A DNA stretch of 64,000 nt, from positions 1 through 64,000 of the forward strand of contig VJWM01000187.1 in the NCBI GenBank assembly GCA_010909165.1, written 5' to 3'. The notes under the pieces were generated by a model. The model made no database searches. It saw only the letters and a program-made list of their open reading frames with translations, and was not told where the DNA came from. The DNA is from Anthoceros angustus. Taxonomy: Eukaryota > Streptophyta > Anthocerotopsida > Anthocerotales > Anthocerotaceae. The position numbers and the translations under genes are program-made. Below are positions 32,030 to 44,700 of this stretch, piece by piece (position 1 is the first letter of the stretch; every line of letters starts with the position of its first letter).

Positions 32030-32551
32030 CTTTCAAATTTCAGTACCATCCCCTAGCAGAGAGCAGAGATAGTTCGTATATGTTAACTTTGTTTTGTAGG
32101 AAGTAACATAAAATTCCATTAAAGTTGCTCGTCTCGACAGCATCTGAGAGATGCGACGAGGGGCTGCGGTAAATAAACAGGGCACGGGCTGGGCCTGTGG
32201 GAGCCATGCCCCGCCCTGCTGCCGTGGGCGTCTGAGATACACCTGTCTCCGGATCGTGAGCTTCGGAGGGCTGTCTGCGCAGGTTTGCTGTGCTGCGACA
32301 TCCAGAACAGCAGGCAGGAAGGAGAAACAAGCATCGGGCTCGGGGATGCGCACTCCAACTTCCTGTGGAGGAATAGGACGAGATCTGAATTGGGGGCTTT
32401 TGGGCACTGAATTGGACGCTGCCTCTATTTTGGCGGTCAGGCTTGAGGTTTATGGGCATGCAGGTGGAATCAAAGTTGGACTTGTAGGATGAGCTACATG
32501 GATGTGGAGTGAGGAGTCTGTGAGGTGTAATTGCGTGAGCCGGTCGTGGAG

Positions 32552-32716
32552 ATGAGGTGCCACTCGCTGCAAGCGTTGTGGGGCTCTGCGCCTCCGCATC
32601 ATGAGATCACTGCCATTCTGGGTTTGCAGGTTCCGTTGTCAATATGGACTGGAGCTGCGGACGGCGCTATTGCTGTTTGGAAATTGTCTCGCCCGGACTC
32701 TAACGTGCTGGAAAAG
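32552..32716 (+). pseudogene. Orphan first exon of the WDR7-like gene
   Basis: Identical in coding sequence to exon 1 of the WDR7-like gene (55 codons, ending in a GTGAGT donor), but what follows 32772 is HSPA12 sequence instead of WDR7 exon 2. It cannot make the protein. Confidence 0.85.
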
Positions 32717-32772
32717 GTGAGTTGGATTGTGGTTGTGAGGGAGGTTTGTTTGGGTGGATTGTGGTGGCAGGA

Positions 32773-34506
32773 GAGCAGAAATTTGCAAGTCCAGGGACCT
32801 TCCCCAGTCACTGTCACTGGTCACTGTTATCAGCGACTACCTCAGCCAGCTCGCTGGCTTCGCCGTTGATGATGTGAATCGGAGGTATTCTAGCGACATC
32901 ACGATGGGGACATCCAGTGGTGTTTCACTGTGCCAAGCATTTGGGATGATTCTGCACTCAAGACCTTCCAGCAGAATGTGGAGTTGGCGGGCATAGTGAA
33001 TGGCCCCTTTGCCCGCCACAAGCTGCAGCTCAAGCAAGTTCTCATCCTCTGCTCTTTGTTCTGGAGTGGGAAGCTGCAGCACTGTCTTGCTTTAGGGAAG
33101 TGAGCATGGAGGAAGGATCTGAGGTGTTAGGGGTGGATGTTGGAAGTGACTACCAACATTGTCATTTGAAGGAGCATCAAGGAGGCTTCGTTCTTGTGGA
33201 GGAGGACGCTCTGCTGATGGTTGTTGCATCAGTGATGTGGACAAGAGCTTCTACGACATGCTGCGGGCAAGGATTGGCTCAGCCTGCTTGATGACATGGA
33301 GCAGCAGAACCCCGTTTTCAGGAGGCACATGCAGGACATGGGAAGCCCTGCGTAATAGCTATGGCGGGGACGGAGACCCGAACTACTTGAGTTGCCTCGA
33401 ACTCACACTGTGCAAATTCCTTGGGAGGCCTACGACCGTGGCAGAGATAACGTTGTGGAGGATTATGACGAAATCGAGGTAGACATGAGGCTGATACTGG
33501 ATCCCGTGGCAGAAAATCATCCAGCTGATCCAAGAGCAGTTGTCAAGGCCAGCTGTGAAGGGACTCTTTCTGATGGGGGAATCCTCGCTACCAGGTTACC
33601 TGGGCTGAAGATGAAGGCAGCCTTCGGAACCAAGTTCGGTGATCGCATGAGGATCCCGCCTGATCCCGCAGTGCAATGTGCCATGGAGCTGTTACATTCA
33701 GGTTATCCCCTGCCTTGCAAGCATCCCGTAGGACCTACGAGCTGACGCTCCAGAGACCCTCCCTCTTTGACTATCCCAAGCTCAATGTTTGACTGCTTTG
33801 GAACTGGTTCTCGAGAAGCGCTCTGAGTTCGATGAGAGTTTGAGGTCTTGTCTCGACGCTATCCACATGGCTGGGATCAAGCTGTCCACAGTGGATTCGT
33901 CAGAAGCCATTGTAGCTTCCCTCATGGAAACGCATGACCACAGCATCCGGCATTCGAAACTTGTCATGGAGGCAGTGGTGGAGCTTCAGTCTAGGAGACT
34001 GCGGCACAGCCAGTCAGAGATGGAGACAGCGCATGCTGTTACCAAATCGGAGAGACACTTTGAGCGGAGATGAGGGCAGCCGAGTCGTTGATACAGTCAC
34101 AGAGATTGGATCACGAGGAAAAGCTGCAAACATTGCAGGACCAGATGTTGGAGGCCATCACGGCTTCTGAACTTTCCTTCGCGGAGGAGATGAACCAACT
34201 GCGGGCTCATCTCTTTCTACGCTGAACAGGACACGCTGAAAGCGGAGAAGGACAGGATCGAAGCTGAGAAACAGAACATTGAGGTTGCAGCGGCCCTTGA
34301 GCGTGATGTGTTGAGAGAGAAAGCTCGTCTTGAAGAAGCAGCCTGAGAGCACATGTCATGCCAGATCTGTGAGGACGAACGCAATGTGGTGATACTTCCA
34401 TGCGGTCATGCTCAGTTTTGTGGCGTTTGTTTTGGCTAAGCATCGCATGGCAATCAAACATGCCCAACGTGCAGTGACTATCAAGGAAGTTTTGCCTTTC
34501 TTTTCC
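32773..34506 (+). pseudogene. HSPA12-RING gene, third copy, many small deletions
   Basis: Runs from the equivalent of 25878 to the end of the gene. Against copies 1 and 2 it has lost single units of short repeats at dozens of sites (for example GACACTACC to GACTACC, CAGAGAAAA to CAGAAAA, GGGGCTG to GGGCTG, GAGAGAGAC to GAGAGAC) with very few substitutions. A TGA interrupts the frame just before the RING, and one RING-flanking stretch is shortened. Not translatable as one protein. Confidence 0.85.
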
Positions 34507-35053
34507 TAACTTCCTTCTCACCATATGGCAGCAACAACTCGGGGCCCGGTTGTCATCCTTCAAATTTGGCTGTCTTGTGGTACATGTAGAATCATAATAT
34601 TGTGTAGGGATCAAGGTGTGTTTGTGGTTCTATGTTAGGAAGGGTTTGCTTATATAGGGGTCCCTTGCCTGTATAAGACCTCCATAGCTAAGCTAGTACT
34701 TAGTTGTACATGTAGCATCGCAAAATTGGGGAGCATGTATATACGTGTCGAAGAATGAATGTCGAAGCACGTCGTGGAGACGTGGACAAATTTTTGGATT
34801 TGAATTTTATCGCAAAATTGTATAGTATACGTGTCGAAGAATGAATGTGTCAAAGCACGTCGTGGAGACGTGGACAAATTTTGATTTGAATTTTATTTAA
34901 ATTTGAGGTCAGGTGGGCAAACATTCTCTTGGCACGTTCTTGCTACCGTCACACAAGCCCTGTGATCGCAAATCATATCATATGTTGCAAACCATATGCC
35001 CTGAAGATGCACGTATCTACGTTCTGTTGTCTTGTGGGATGTTTCAACCGAGG
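34507..35053 (+). repeat. Echo copy of the HSPA12-RING downstream flank
   Basis: Corresponds to 28805-29356 with small contractions, including a shortened version of the 96-bp repeat. At 35053 the sequence passes from the 29356 context to the 31365 context through the shared word CAACCGAGGA, omitting the SURF2 gene. Confidence 0.85.
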
Positions 35054-35177
35054 ACATCACCAAATTAGGTCATCCGCAGGCACAACCACAGACACAGATG
35101 ACATACCCTCACAAAAAGCTTAAACTTAACCCTACAAAACCCGTAGCCAATTCTCATGCGTTACGGCGAGGCCCAAC

Positions 35178-35725
35178 ATGGATGACCAACCAGCCGGCTC
35201 GGACAAGCCCGCAGCGTCCGAGAACCCACTGGCGACAGGGGGAGCCGGCACCGCAATCCTCCTCGGAGCCTTGGCTTCCGGACTCAACGTATACCTCCAC
35301 CGCTTTGGTTCAACGATATCTGATCACGGCAATGCACATGCCAAACACATACTGATTCCACGTAACCGGCGCTGCAGAAACCCACATGGACAGCGATGCA
35401 AATTATCTGGGTAGCGTTAGGTGCGTCGTTGCTCCTACTCCTTCGAGTCACACTCAGCTCCGCCTTCCCCTCACTCTCCCTGCACGTCGTAATCCTCAGC
35501 GCCCTTGCCGTCAGCTTGTTTCTTCTTCTCCGCTGGTAAAATTTTGTGCCTTCATCCCACAGCAGTGTCTTGCAAACGATGGTCTTTCCACTAACAACTT
35601 CTCGAATTCTGATTCCTTCCCCTCGCAGGTTTGTTGCTGAAACGGGATTGGTCTCCGTCCACGATCAGATGATCGAGCTCCAGCTCGTGCATCCCGCTCC
35701 AGAGTCCGGGAGTCACGTAGACTAA
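35178..35725 (+). CDS. Pkr1-like small ER membrane protein (V-ATPase assembly)
   Basis: Exons 35178-35288, 35378-35535, 35629-35725, in frame, 121 aa. The N-terminus is hydrophilic, then TAILLGALASGLN, KPTWTAMQIIWVALG, and two hydrophobic membrane segments (LGASLLLLLRVTLSS, about residues 52-66; HVVILSALAVSLFLLLRW, about 73-90), followed by FVAETGLVSVHDQMIELQL. This arrangement matches the plant family related to yeast Pkr1, an ER protein needed for assembly of the V-ATPase membrane sector (family knowledge). The Met at 35178 is the first in frame here; in the echo copy an ATG lies five codons earlier, and sequence around that point differs. The intact exon 2 marks this copy as the better version. 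Confidence 0.75.
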
Positions 35726-36267
35726 CTTTCAAATTTCAGTACCATCCCCTAGCAGAGAGCAGAGATAGTTCGTATATGTTAACTTTGTTTTGTAGGAAGT
35801 AACATAAAATTCCATTAAAAGTTGCTCGTCTCGACAGCATCTGAGAGATGCGACGAGGGGCTGCGGGTAAATAAACAGGGCACGGGCTGGGCCTGTGGGA
35901 GCGGGGCACATGCCCCCCGCCCTGCTGCCGTGGGCGTCTGAGATACACCTGTCTCCGGATCGTGAGCTTCGGAGGGCTGTCTGCGCAGGTTTGCTGTGCT
36001 GCGACATCCAGAACAGCAGGCAGGAAGGAGAAACAAGCATCGGGCTCGGGGGATGCGCACTCCAACTTCCTGTGGAGGAATGCATAGGACGAGATTCGAA
36101 TTGGGGGGGCTTTTTGGGCACTGAATTGGACGCTGCCTCTATTTTGGCGGTCAGGCTTGAGGTTTATGGGCATGCAGGTGGAATCAAGAAGTTGGACTTG
36201 TAGGATGAGCTACATGGATGTGGAGTGAGGAGTCTGTGAGGTGTAATTGCGTGAGCCGGTCGTGGAG

Positions 36268-39200
36268 ATGAGGTGCCACTCGCTGCAAGCGTTGTGGGGC
36301 TCTGCGCCTCCGCATCATGAGATCACTGCCATTCTGGGTTTGCAGGTTCCGTTGTCAATATGGACTGGAGCTGCGGACGGCGCTATTGCTGTTTGGAAAT
36401 TGTCTCGCCCGGACTCTAACGTGCTGGAAAAGGTGAGTTGGATTGTGGTTGTGAGGGAGGTTTGTTTGGGTGGATTGTGGTGGCACTGACCTGGTGATTG
36501 CTGTAGGGAATATTTCCTTTGGCGTTGCTGTGTGGGCACACTGCAGCCATAACTTACTTGGAAGTCTGTCGGCCAAGTGACCATGTGGAGTTTGGAGATC
36601 AGCATGGTGTAGGGTTGTACTCTTCTGACGGGGCAGTGAGTAGTAGGGAGGAATTTGGGGATGCTCATGACTCCGTTGTGAGTATTTGTGTGGAAGGTTT
36701 CATGTGTGTATGGGATGGCCGTACTGGACACTGTCGTAGAAGGAGGAGGTTGCCACCATGGGTAGGGCATCCTGCGACAGTGGCATCCTTCCCCAATGCT
36801 CGCCGGTATTTATGCATCTGTTCCAATGGGCCCAGTTCAGGGTCAGCAGTACAGGTGGCCCCTGATGTCCCTGATCTGGAGCGAAAGCTTCTGAGCAGTC
36901 GATCGGTAATGCCTTTTGGAAGAACAGGAACCAAGATCTCCTCTAAGGGCATTATTGTGGTGGTGGATTCTCTTACACTTACTGTTCTTCAGGTTGTTTA
37001 CAATGGATCACTTGGAATTGGTGTCATGACGTCTATGACTATTGTGCACGAGGATGGTTCAGATACAATCTTAGCGTCTGACGTATTTGGAAAGCTTCGG
37101 GCTTGGCCTGGAGTTGTGATAGATAGTGGGAGGGAAGGGGTCTGGGAGAGTGCGCACGAGGACAAGTCTGAGCACCTTCCCATTTCAATTGAAGTCTCAA
37201 CAGATTCACCATGGGATGAGCGAGCTGAAACAGTTTCACTCTCAGCAGATGGGATGTATCTTTTGGTTGTTTTCCGATCAAGATGGTTGTTGAGAACTGT
37301 GGAGGATGGCACAGTACTAGCAGAAAGGGCATGTCTAGGAAAGTACATGCAGAGCAATGATCTCTTCGGTGAACAGCTCGCTTGTTTGTGGAAGGGGGGT
37401 TTGTTTCTGCCTGTAATTGGTTCAGATTCCGATGAAGTGAACACGCCCATTAGGCTTTTGGTCTGGAAAAATGATGGGGGAGCAGTCGTGTACACTGCAG
37501 AGGACTCTGAATTAACGTTTAGTGTGCTTGCTGAACTGCAACCGCTTCCAGCACAATTCCAGGGACAAATGGATGTCCAATTCTGCTCCGTGGATGACCT
37601 GGTGGTTAGATCTGAATCATTGCATGCAGGAGCAGCTGAAACTGTTGTGGAGACTCGGTTGTGTGCTTGGCACCTGAAAGGTCTGGTGTCTAAGGGCTCT
37701 GGGGACAGCCTGAAAGAGACACAGGTATGTTTTCAAACAGGTTTGTGGGGTGATTGGCTTAAAGCAAGTTCCACTGGTGATGTGTGTGGAACACCTCGGG
37801 TTGCCTGGACAAAAAGGAGTCGTAATGGCGAAGCAGATCATGGGTTTACATTAGCATCTGATGGTGAGAGTGAAAAACTCACGTCATGCTTAAGAGAGAT
37901 AGTTAGGGAGAAGTCGCTATGTGGGTATCAGGTATTAGATAAAAGTTCCTTTGTCACTGCTACGATGCTTCTATCAGGCAGCTCTTTTGTCCCTTCTATG
38001 CTTGTGTATGGTTATGGAAGTGGAGAGATAAGAATGGTTGAACTGGAAGCTATTGAGTTTGCAGATCCAGCAGATGACCCCAGTCCGGACCACATTTTCA
38101 GACAGCGTGCCCGTTACTTTGCAGGTCATACAGCACCTGTTCTTTGTCTGGCTGAGCATAGAATGGAAAACGTGGGACGGGTTCTCTTATCTGGAAGCAT
38201 GGATTCATGCGTGTGTATATGGGATTTAAGAGAAGATGGAGCACTGGTAGCTGTTTTGCATCACCATACATCTGCTGTCCGGCAGCTGGTGCTTCCTCCG
38301 CCTGGAACAATGGCTCCTTGGTCTAGCTGTTTCATCTCAGTGGGGGATGATGCTTGTGTAGCTGTAGTGTCACTGGAAACCTTGGAAGTCGTGAGGATGT
38401 TTCCAGGACATCCTGTTGTGCCAAAAACTGTTGCGTGGGACTTCCAGCGTGGATACATTGCTGTTTTGTGTCCTCGCTCTGACTTTGGACCAAGTAGTGA
38501 CTCCCTTTATATCTGGGATGTACACTCTGGTGCTCGTGAGAGGATTTTAAAAGGTCCTGCAGCACACTCCATGTTTGGTCATTTCTCTGCTAGGATTCGT
38601 GCAAGCTCAGCAAGTGCCAACTATCTCCCTGCTGGAAATGCAACCTCAGCTTCATCTCTACTCCCATCAGCAGATGAACAAACACCAAGGGACAGGATGC
38701 CCACAGCACTTGATGCAACTTACATGGACTTCAGCGATCCTAACACTCCAGGTGTTTTAGATGCTGAACGAGGCGATTTTGATTCTCAGGTTGGAGGTCT
38801 GAGGAGCAGCTTAGAAAAGCTCAGTGTCAAAGTTGCCCATGTCCTCAAGCCCAGCGGTAAACCGGAGGTGTTTGTAAGTGGCACAACCATACGGAATGGC
38901 GCACCGGGGCTGCTTGCCCCGAAGCAGCAGCCGATCAAAGGGGCATGTCCAATGCCAGGTGTAGCTGCTCTCCAATTTGAGTTGTCCACATTGATGGCAC
39001 CAACTCTGGAAGGACTTTCTGCCTTGGGCAAATTGTCATCGTCCTCAAATCAGGTAGGGTTGCAAGGGGTGCACATCCTGAATAATATCAGGAACCGAGA
39101 CAGGCAGGACCAGAATGGCAGTGGCTTGCAAAGAGGACCAAGCCGTCCAGTGCTAAATAGAAAGAACACTTTCTTTCTGAGAGTAGATCCTGGGCCTATG

Positions 39201-41794
39201 AACGATGTACCCAATTGGTTGGTGTCAGTTGAAGGTCGGCTACTGAGAATGAGCTTGTCCTATCTCCATCTTTGGGGAATAGACGAAAATGTAGACCATC
39301 TGCTGGTGCTCGATCTGCACGTATATCAACCTGAACACATTGGGCTTGGTTTGGGTTTTGGTGGAGATCGAGGGGCCATGACGTTGTTCTTTCCAAGTCA
39401 AGGTGCTACATTTGAGGTAGATCCACATTTTCATTGCTAACAATGTCATGAGGCTTGGCAACTTGGATTCATTGACATGTCTCCCATCTCTATCAACCAA
39501 CCATCAGCATCACTGAAAACTCCGGTTTTGCAGCCATGGAGAACATCTTCAGAATTTTGTGCTATGAGGTCACTTACCCTGGTGTCTCTTGCCCAGAGAC
39601 TGATTTTGCTTTCGAAACCAGCTTCATATGCATGCAGGTGATTGTTGCTGACATGGATTCCCCTGTGCCACATGGAGTTTCACATGAAGCCAAAGTTGAG
39701 AAGTTGGTTGTGTTGTTTCTGCCAAGCTAGGGTGTGTCTGATCTGTGCCGGCTGCTTGCAGTGAACTAGCTGGTTTCTACTCAAGAGGATTGGCTGAGAA
39801 GCTTCCAGGGGTTATCAGTCCCTGCCTTGAGGTTTGCACTGTAGCACCAATAAACCAGTAATAGCACCCACAGAATTTTTACTGCAACAGATACTAACTG
39901 ACTAGTATGAACGGTTTACAGATCTATACCTACTACTGGCAAGACCAAAGTGAGCATGTGCGAATGGCAGCTCGAACTCTATTTCACTGTGCAGCGTTGC
40001 GAGCTGTCCCACCAGTTCTTTGGGTGCAAAAAAGCTCAGAAGAGAAACTAGAGCCTACTGCTGACCAGGAAGGCGCGGAACAAGATGGTCTTTTACATTG
40101 GCTGGAGTCGTATGAAGACCAGTATTGGACTGTGATGGTTGGTGCTACCCGACAAGATGCTCAAGCTGCCAGGATAATTGTTGCATCTTCCTTGGCTGTT
40201 TGGTATCCCACCATCGTGCGACATGATGTGGCCAGGGTGGTGGCTCCGCTGCTGCTGAAGATGGTGAGGAATGCTAATGATAGACATGTGGCATCGGTAG
40301 CAGAAGTGCTCGCGGAGGGAATGACATCCACATGGCACGACATCATTGGCAATCAAATCCGGCACCTCATGGTGGATGTATTTGACCAAATTGAGCGTCT
40401 GAGCAATACAGGGGGGACGGTTCAGGATGGGGTGACATATCCACCTCCAGTTGCTCCTGCTGTAGCAATGGCAATTCGGGAAAGCCTGGTGGGCAATCTT
40501 CTCCCAAGCTTAGCCATGGCAGATGTGCCTGGATTTCTTCACATTGTACAAAATCAGCTCGATGCAACAGCTTCTGACTCACCTGTGCACCGCGTAGCAT
40601 TGACCGTGCTCATCAGATGTGTTCGGGGGGCTCCAAAAGCTGTTCTCCCACATCTTGCTCAGGTATGCATACTGATTGGACGATCTGGTACATTTCAATT
40701 AGATAAGCTGATCTGGTAAGTAAAAACACGTCACCAAGAAACAGAAAAAGTCTTGCCTTATGTTAAGTCTGGTATTAATCAGGTCACATTGGCTTATTCT
40801 TTGAAGCAGGTAACGTCGCTGCTTCTACAAACAATGGAGACGGGAAACTTTTCATTACGCAAGCAGTGTATGCAGACTGCCATGGCAACCATTCGAGAGA
40901 TGGTTAGGGTCTTCCCCATGGTAGCTCTGTATCCAGGTTCTCCGACATCAAATGCAAAACTAGCTGTGGGTGATCCTGTTGGCGATATTCATCTGTTGGC
41001 CATCCATGTTTATGACCTCCAAAAGTAAGCTGAAAGTTTCCTTACTTCACACCTTTTTGTTTGAAGGTTGACGTTGAAGTGGAGCTTATGTATAACCTTT
41101 TCCGCATCGCAGCATAGCCCTTCTCAAAGTTCTGGATGCAAGCGGACCGCCAGGTCATCCAGCACTTTTGTCATTTGATGATTCGTCCTCCACCATCAGT
41201 GACATTTCGGCGCTCACCTTCTCATCCGATGGCGAGGTAATCCTTGTGTTGAGATTCGATCCCCTCTAGATTGAGCTGATTGTCAGAGTGGTCCCTCGGA
41301 ACGCCGCAGCTGCAGACTGATGTGCCACACTTCTCTTCAGGGTTTGGTAGCTTTCTCACAGAACGGTCTTATTATCCGATGGTGGTCTTTGGGGGCAGTC
41401 TGGTGGGAAAGATTGAGTAGAACGCATGTACCTGTGCAATGCACAAAACTCCTGCTGGTGCCACCTTGGGCAGGCTTTTCTCCAAGGTCGTCTTCCTCCA
41501 GCATCATTCACTTGGCATCCATTACTCATCCTCCCAAAAGTGAAGATCAACCTAAGGTAAGTTTTTAACCTATTGGGTGCAGTCGCATGAACTTGTCGTT
41601 AATCTTGATATTCTCAGTGACATTTTGCCTTTATGGTGGCAATGCAGGCCGCTCATCGCAGGAGGCTTAGTGAAGACTCCCCTGTCAAACTTGCTTACCA
41701 TTCTTTCGATCTGTCATATCGCTTGGAATGGCGAGCAGACAAAGTTGTCGTCCTCCTACATCACGGTCAGGAGGTTGGCTCTTTCCAACTGTAA
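36268..41794 (+). CDS. WDR7 / rabconnectin-3 beta-like WD40 protein
   Basis: Large scaffold protein; animal WDR7 pairs with DMXL proteins and regulates V-ATPase assembly on endomembranes. Exons: 36268-36432, 36507-39416, 39453-39637, 39762-39831, 39922-40662, 40810-41024, 41113-41236, 41341-41556, 41648-41794; about 1590 aa. WD40 repeats are visible in the first half (GAADGAIAVWKL, LLCGHTAAITYLEV, ICVEGFMCVWDG, YFAGHTAPVLCLAEH with LSGSMDSCVCIWDL), then a helical region (SEHVRMAARTLFHCAA), and a closing WD40 pair (SFSSDGEGLVAFSQNGLIIRWWSLG as DISALTFSSDGE plus GLVAFSQNG). The end LSYRLEW, GQEVGSFQL matches plant WDR7. Intron 2 (39417-39452) would be only 36 bases, an anomaly. Two in-frame GTATGT/GTAGGG donor-like sites (37725, 39053) inside exon 2 might be real introns. 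Confidence 0.88.
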
Positions 41795-44700
41795 AATTAT
41801 CAAAGAAAATTAGAACACTATTCTTTGGCAGCCTGTAGCTGGTATGTATATTCCTTTTGCAGCTTAACCCGTCCTGGAGAGTCACACTTAGAGTGCAGGC
41901 AATCCATCTAAGCGGACCTCTGCAACCCAGATTTGCGGGGAGATATGACATTATTGTCGATGAAAGTCGCTATCTCGTGAACAGAGTCCTCCCTTGCCCA
42001 TCCCAGTGAAGGTTCTGCATGTGCTGAGGGTCATGGAAGTCCGGGATGTCATGTAACAAGGCAACTGCATCGCCATCAGTTAAGTCCAGAAACGTGGTAT
42101 TTTCTGCAGGTGGAGGTGGGGTTTCGTCGGGATCCCGCACCCTTGCGCAGTACCTACACATGCCAGCCCATGGGTAGTTCATAATTTTGTCTCTGAGTGT
42201 ACATCACAAGTGCTTCGGAGATCGCCATCATCGCCCCTTCTCTTGAGTAGTGAGCTCTTTGATGCCTCGTACAAAACCGTCTCTCCATCATCAGGCCTGG
42301 CACCACGTAACAATACCTCGTAGAGTGACAGATAAATGCACCGAGACATCTAATCAACAGACACAAACCGAGGAAACAGGAGGTCACAGACCTAACAACC
42401 CGCAAATTGTGCATGATTGATCAGGACCGGGCAAGGACGGGCGGACGGGCGGACGGACGGCATTTGGGACTTGCCTGATCAAGAGATGCTCATCAGTTTT
42501 TGGGAACTCCTGTTACCGAAAAGTGCAAGCGCAACTTCAGGCAAAGCCTCTGGGTCTCACCCACGAGTGCCACAACATGTCGCCTACACAGTGCCTACAT
42601 ACATACATACAGAGGCTTCGTCCTCATGGAAGCAGATCAATGGTAGTAGGTGGAATACATAGTTGATCTCTCTTCATTAGTTCGAGCTCCTGTGACATCA
42701 CACGCTTGCACGACAACGAATTCTACCCTGAAATGTATGTACATTGTACCCTTTGGTGTGATGCGGAGAGTGGAAGGATGCAAAGGGTGACGAGGTAGGG
42801 CTGTTATGATTCCGTTCTCCCGTGGGCCATCTCACCACCTAAGGTTTGTATTATCTTACCGTTTCAATGACCCTGGAGGTGAGACTCTTGTGCCACCCGG
42901 ACCCAGTCACGGGCGCAACATGCTCTTCCTCGTTGCTTTCCCTCTTTGGGGTCCTCTCTCCCTCCAGGCCGGGTAGGCTGGTACCTTTGATACTTCGCGC
43001 AAGATCTGTGCTGTCCACTGCGACAGGGGCCCATGCCAAGCCTTGTACGGGCGCCCGGGTTTTCGTGATGAAAGTAACTTATCCCCACTCTGTCAGAGCT
43101 ACATGGCATGATTGAAGGCAGGCCACAAGCAGCTCATCATCCTTCTGAGAAGCCAGCCCGCCCATCACCTATCCGTCAGAGGTCTCCCACAGGAATTCAG
43201 ATTTGCATCCTCCTAATCAAGCACTGTACCTCGCCTCCTTCAGCACTGAGAGCCTGGAGCCCGTCAGAGAGCGTGGAGAAACAGATCCCAATCTTTCCCT
43301 GTGGTTTTCCTTCGCATTTCTGCTGCCGAGTGCGCCAACAGTTTCGTCGGGGCGGGTGGGTGGTGGCAGGCTCCGTCAGGGCGCAGGGCCTTGTCCCGGT
43401 CCCGACCTCTTGTTGGGGCTTGCAAACTGGCAGACAGCGCACAAATCGCCTGGGAAAGCGAGCGCTCATCAGCTAGCCACAGTAAATAAACAGCCTGCAG
43501 TAGTGCAGTGCTGCCCCTCGCCCTAAACCCTGTGCGGGGGCCTGCAGCCTGCAGCGGGCCGCGGGGACCACCCTCCTGCTCCCATGTCGTACTATTTCTT
43601 TTATACACAGCATGTCTAAAAAACTCGTCCAGGCCCTCGTAGGCTCGTACCTGGCCGGTGTCAGGATGGGCCACCGTGATGGGTACGGGTGGCTTCCGTG
43701 TTCCAACACCGGGCCCCTGCCAGTGCCTCCTCCAACCCCCTGTGACTGGCCATAGCCGGACCAACTGCCAGACGCCGGGCCGGGCCGGGCTGGGCCCCGT
43801 CCCGACTCCCGAGTCCGCCCTGTTGCCGTCCACTGGCGTCCACCGTCCAGCTTCTGCGCCAGTGACGAGTCCAGAGCACGGTGTACAGCCGTCACCCGCG
43901 TCCGTAATACTGTACATACACGGCAAGCCTGTGAGTGTCGGAGCCTCGGGAAAAGCCGCAAGCGGACGCCGCGTGCGAGGACCGGAATATGCCAAGCGCT
44001 CAACGAGACCCTCCGAGAGCGGAATCGGTGCGTAGGCTGTAACAAATGTTGCTGTGCGCCATTCAACGGCAGCCGATGCCATAATCCCTCCCTCTTCTTC
44101 TTTACGGAATTCCGCCTCCCCGTCACGGCGTGATCCAGCCAGCTGCAGCAAAGCCAATCTACAGGTCTCCCTAGGTCAAATCGAAAGCGGATGCTTGCAA
44201 TAAATCACGCAAAAGACCGTGGCTGTTTCCTTCGCAAGGTTCTTGATTTGCTCCATAGCATGTCAGAGAGCTTGCTTATGATCATCCGCCTCGGAACATG
44301 CACCAAACGGAACCGATCTAGACTTCACAAATAAATGAGCAGTGAATGCGCCGAAGGAGAGCGTGATTGCCGAGAGGTGTGAAACTCGTCCCGGTTCACT
44401 CCCTGCCAGCAGAAAAGAAGACTTTTGACCTCGCAACTAACCTCGGCCCTCCATTACTGCGCATTGAAGCTCTTGAGGATCCGCTCTTGTGTAACGAGCT
44501 TGGAACCGGCACTCGGTAACAATTGTGTAACAATCGAACACGCCAGACACTGTGCTGCACAGCGCATTACTCCGTCCCGTATCACATTCACACAAACGTC
44601 GCACAATTGCATCCTACGTGTGCGTGTCGGTATTCTGGCCAGTCGGATTAAATTCATCTTCGTCTGTCCTGCACGCACTGTCACACGCAACGTCCTCTTG

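Larger units (their letters stand above)
31365..32772 (+). repeat. Echo copy of the Pkr1-like/WDR7 5' segment
   Basis: Nearly identical to 35050-36484, but several short runs are shortened here (for example the CT-rich part of the Pkr1-like exon 2, the GGGGGG run near 36110, and the CGGGGCACATGCCCCCC region near 35902). The right end joins HSPA12 sequence at 32772 through the shared word GTGGTGGCA. Confidence 0.85.

Noticed and set aside
43264..44157. 297-codon open frame on the minus strand
   Set aside because: Two minus frames and one plus frame are open over the same stretch, which points to base composition. No recognisable domain or splice structure.
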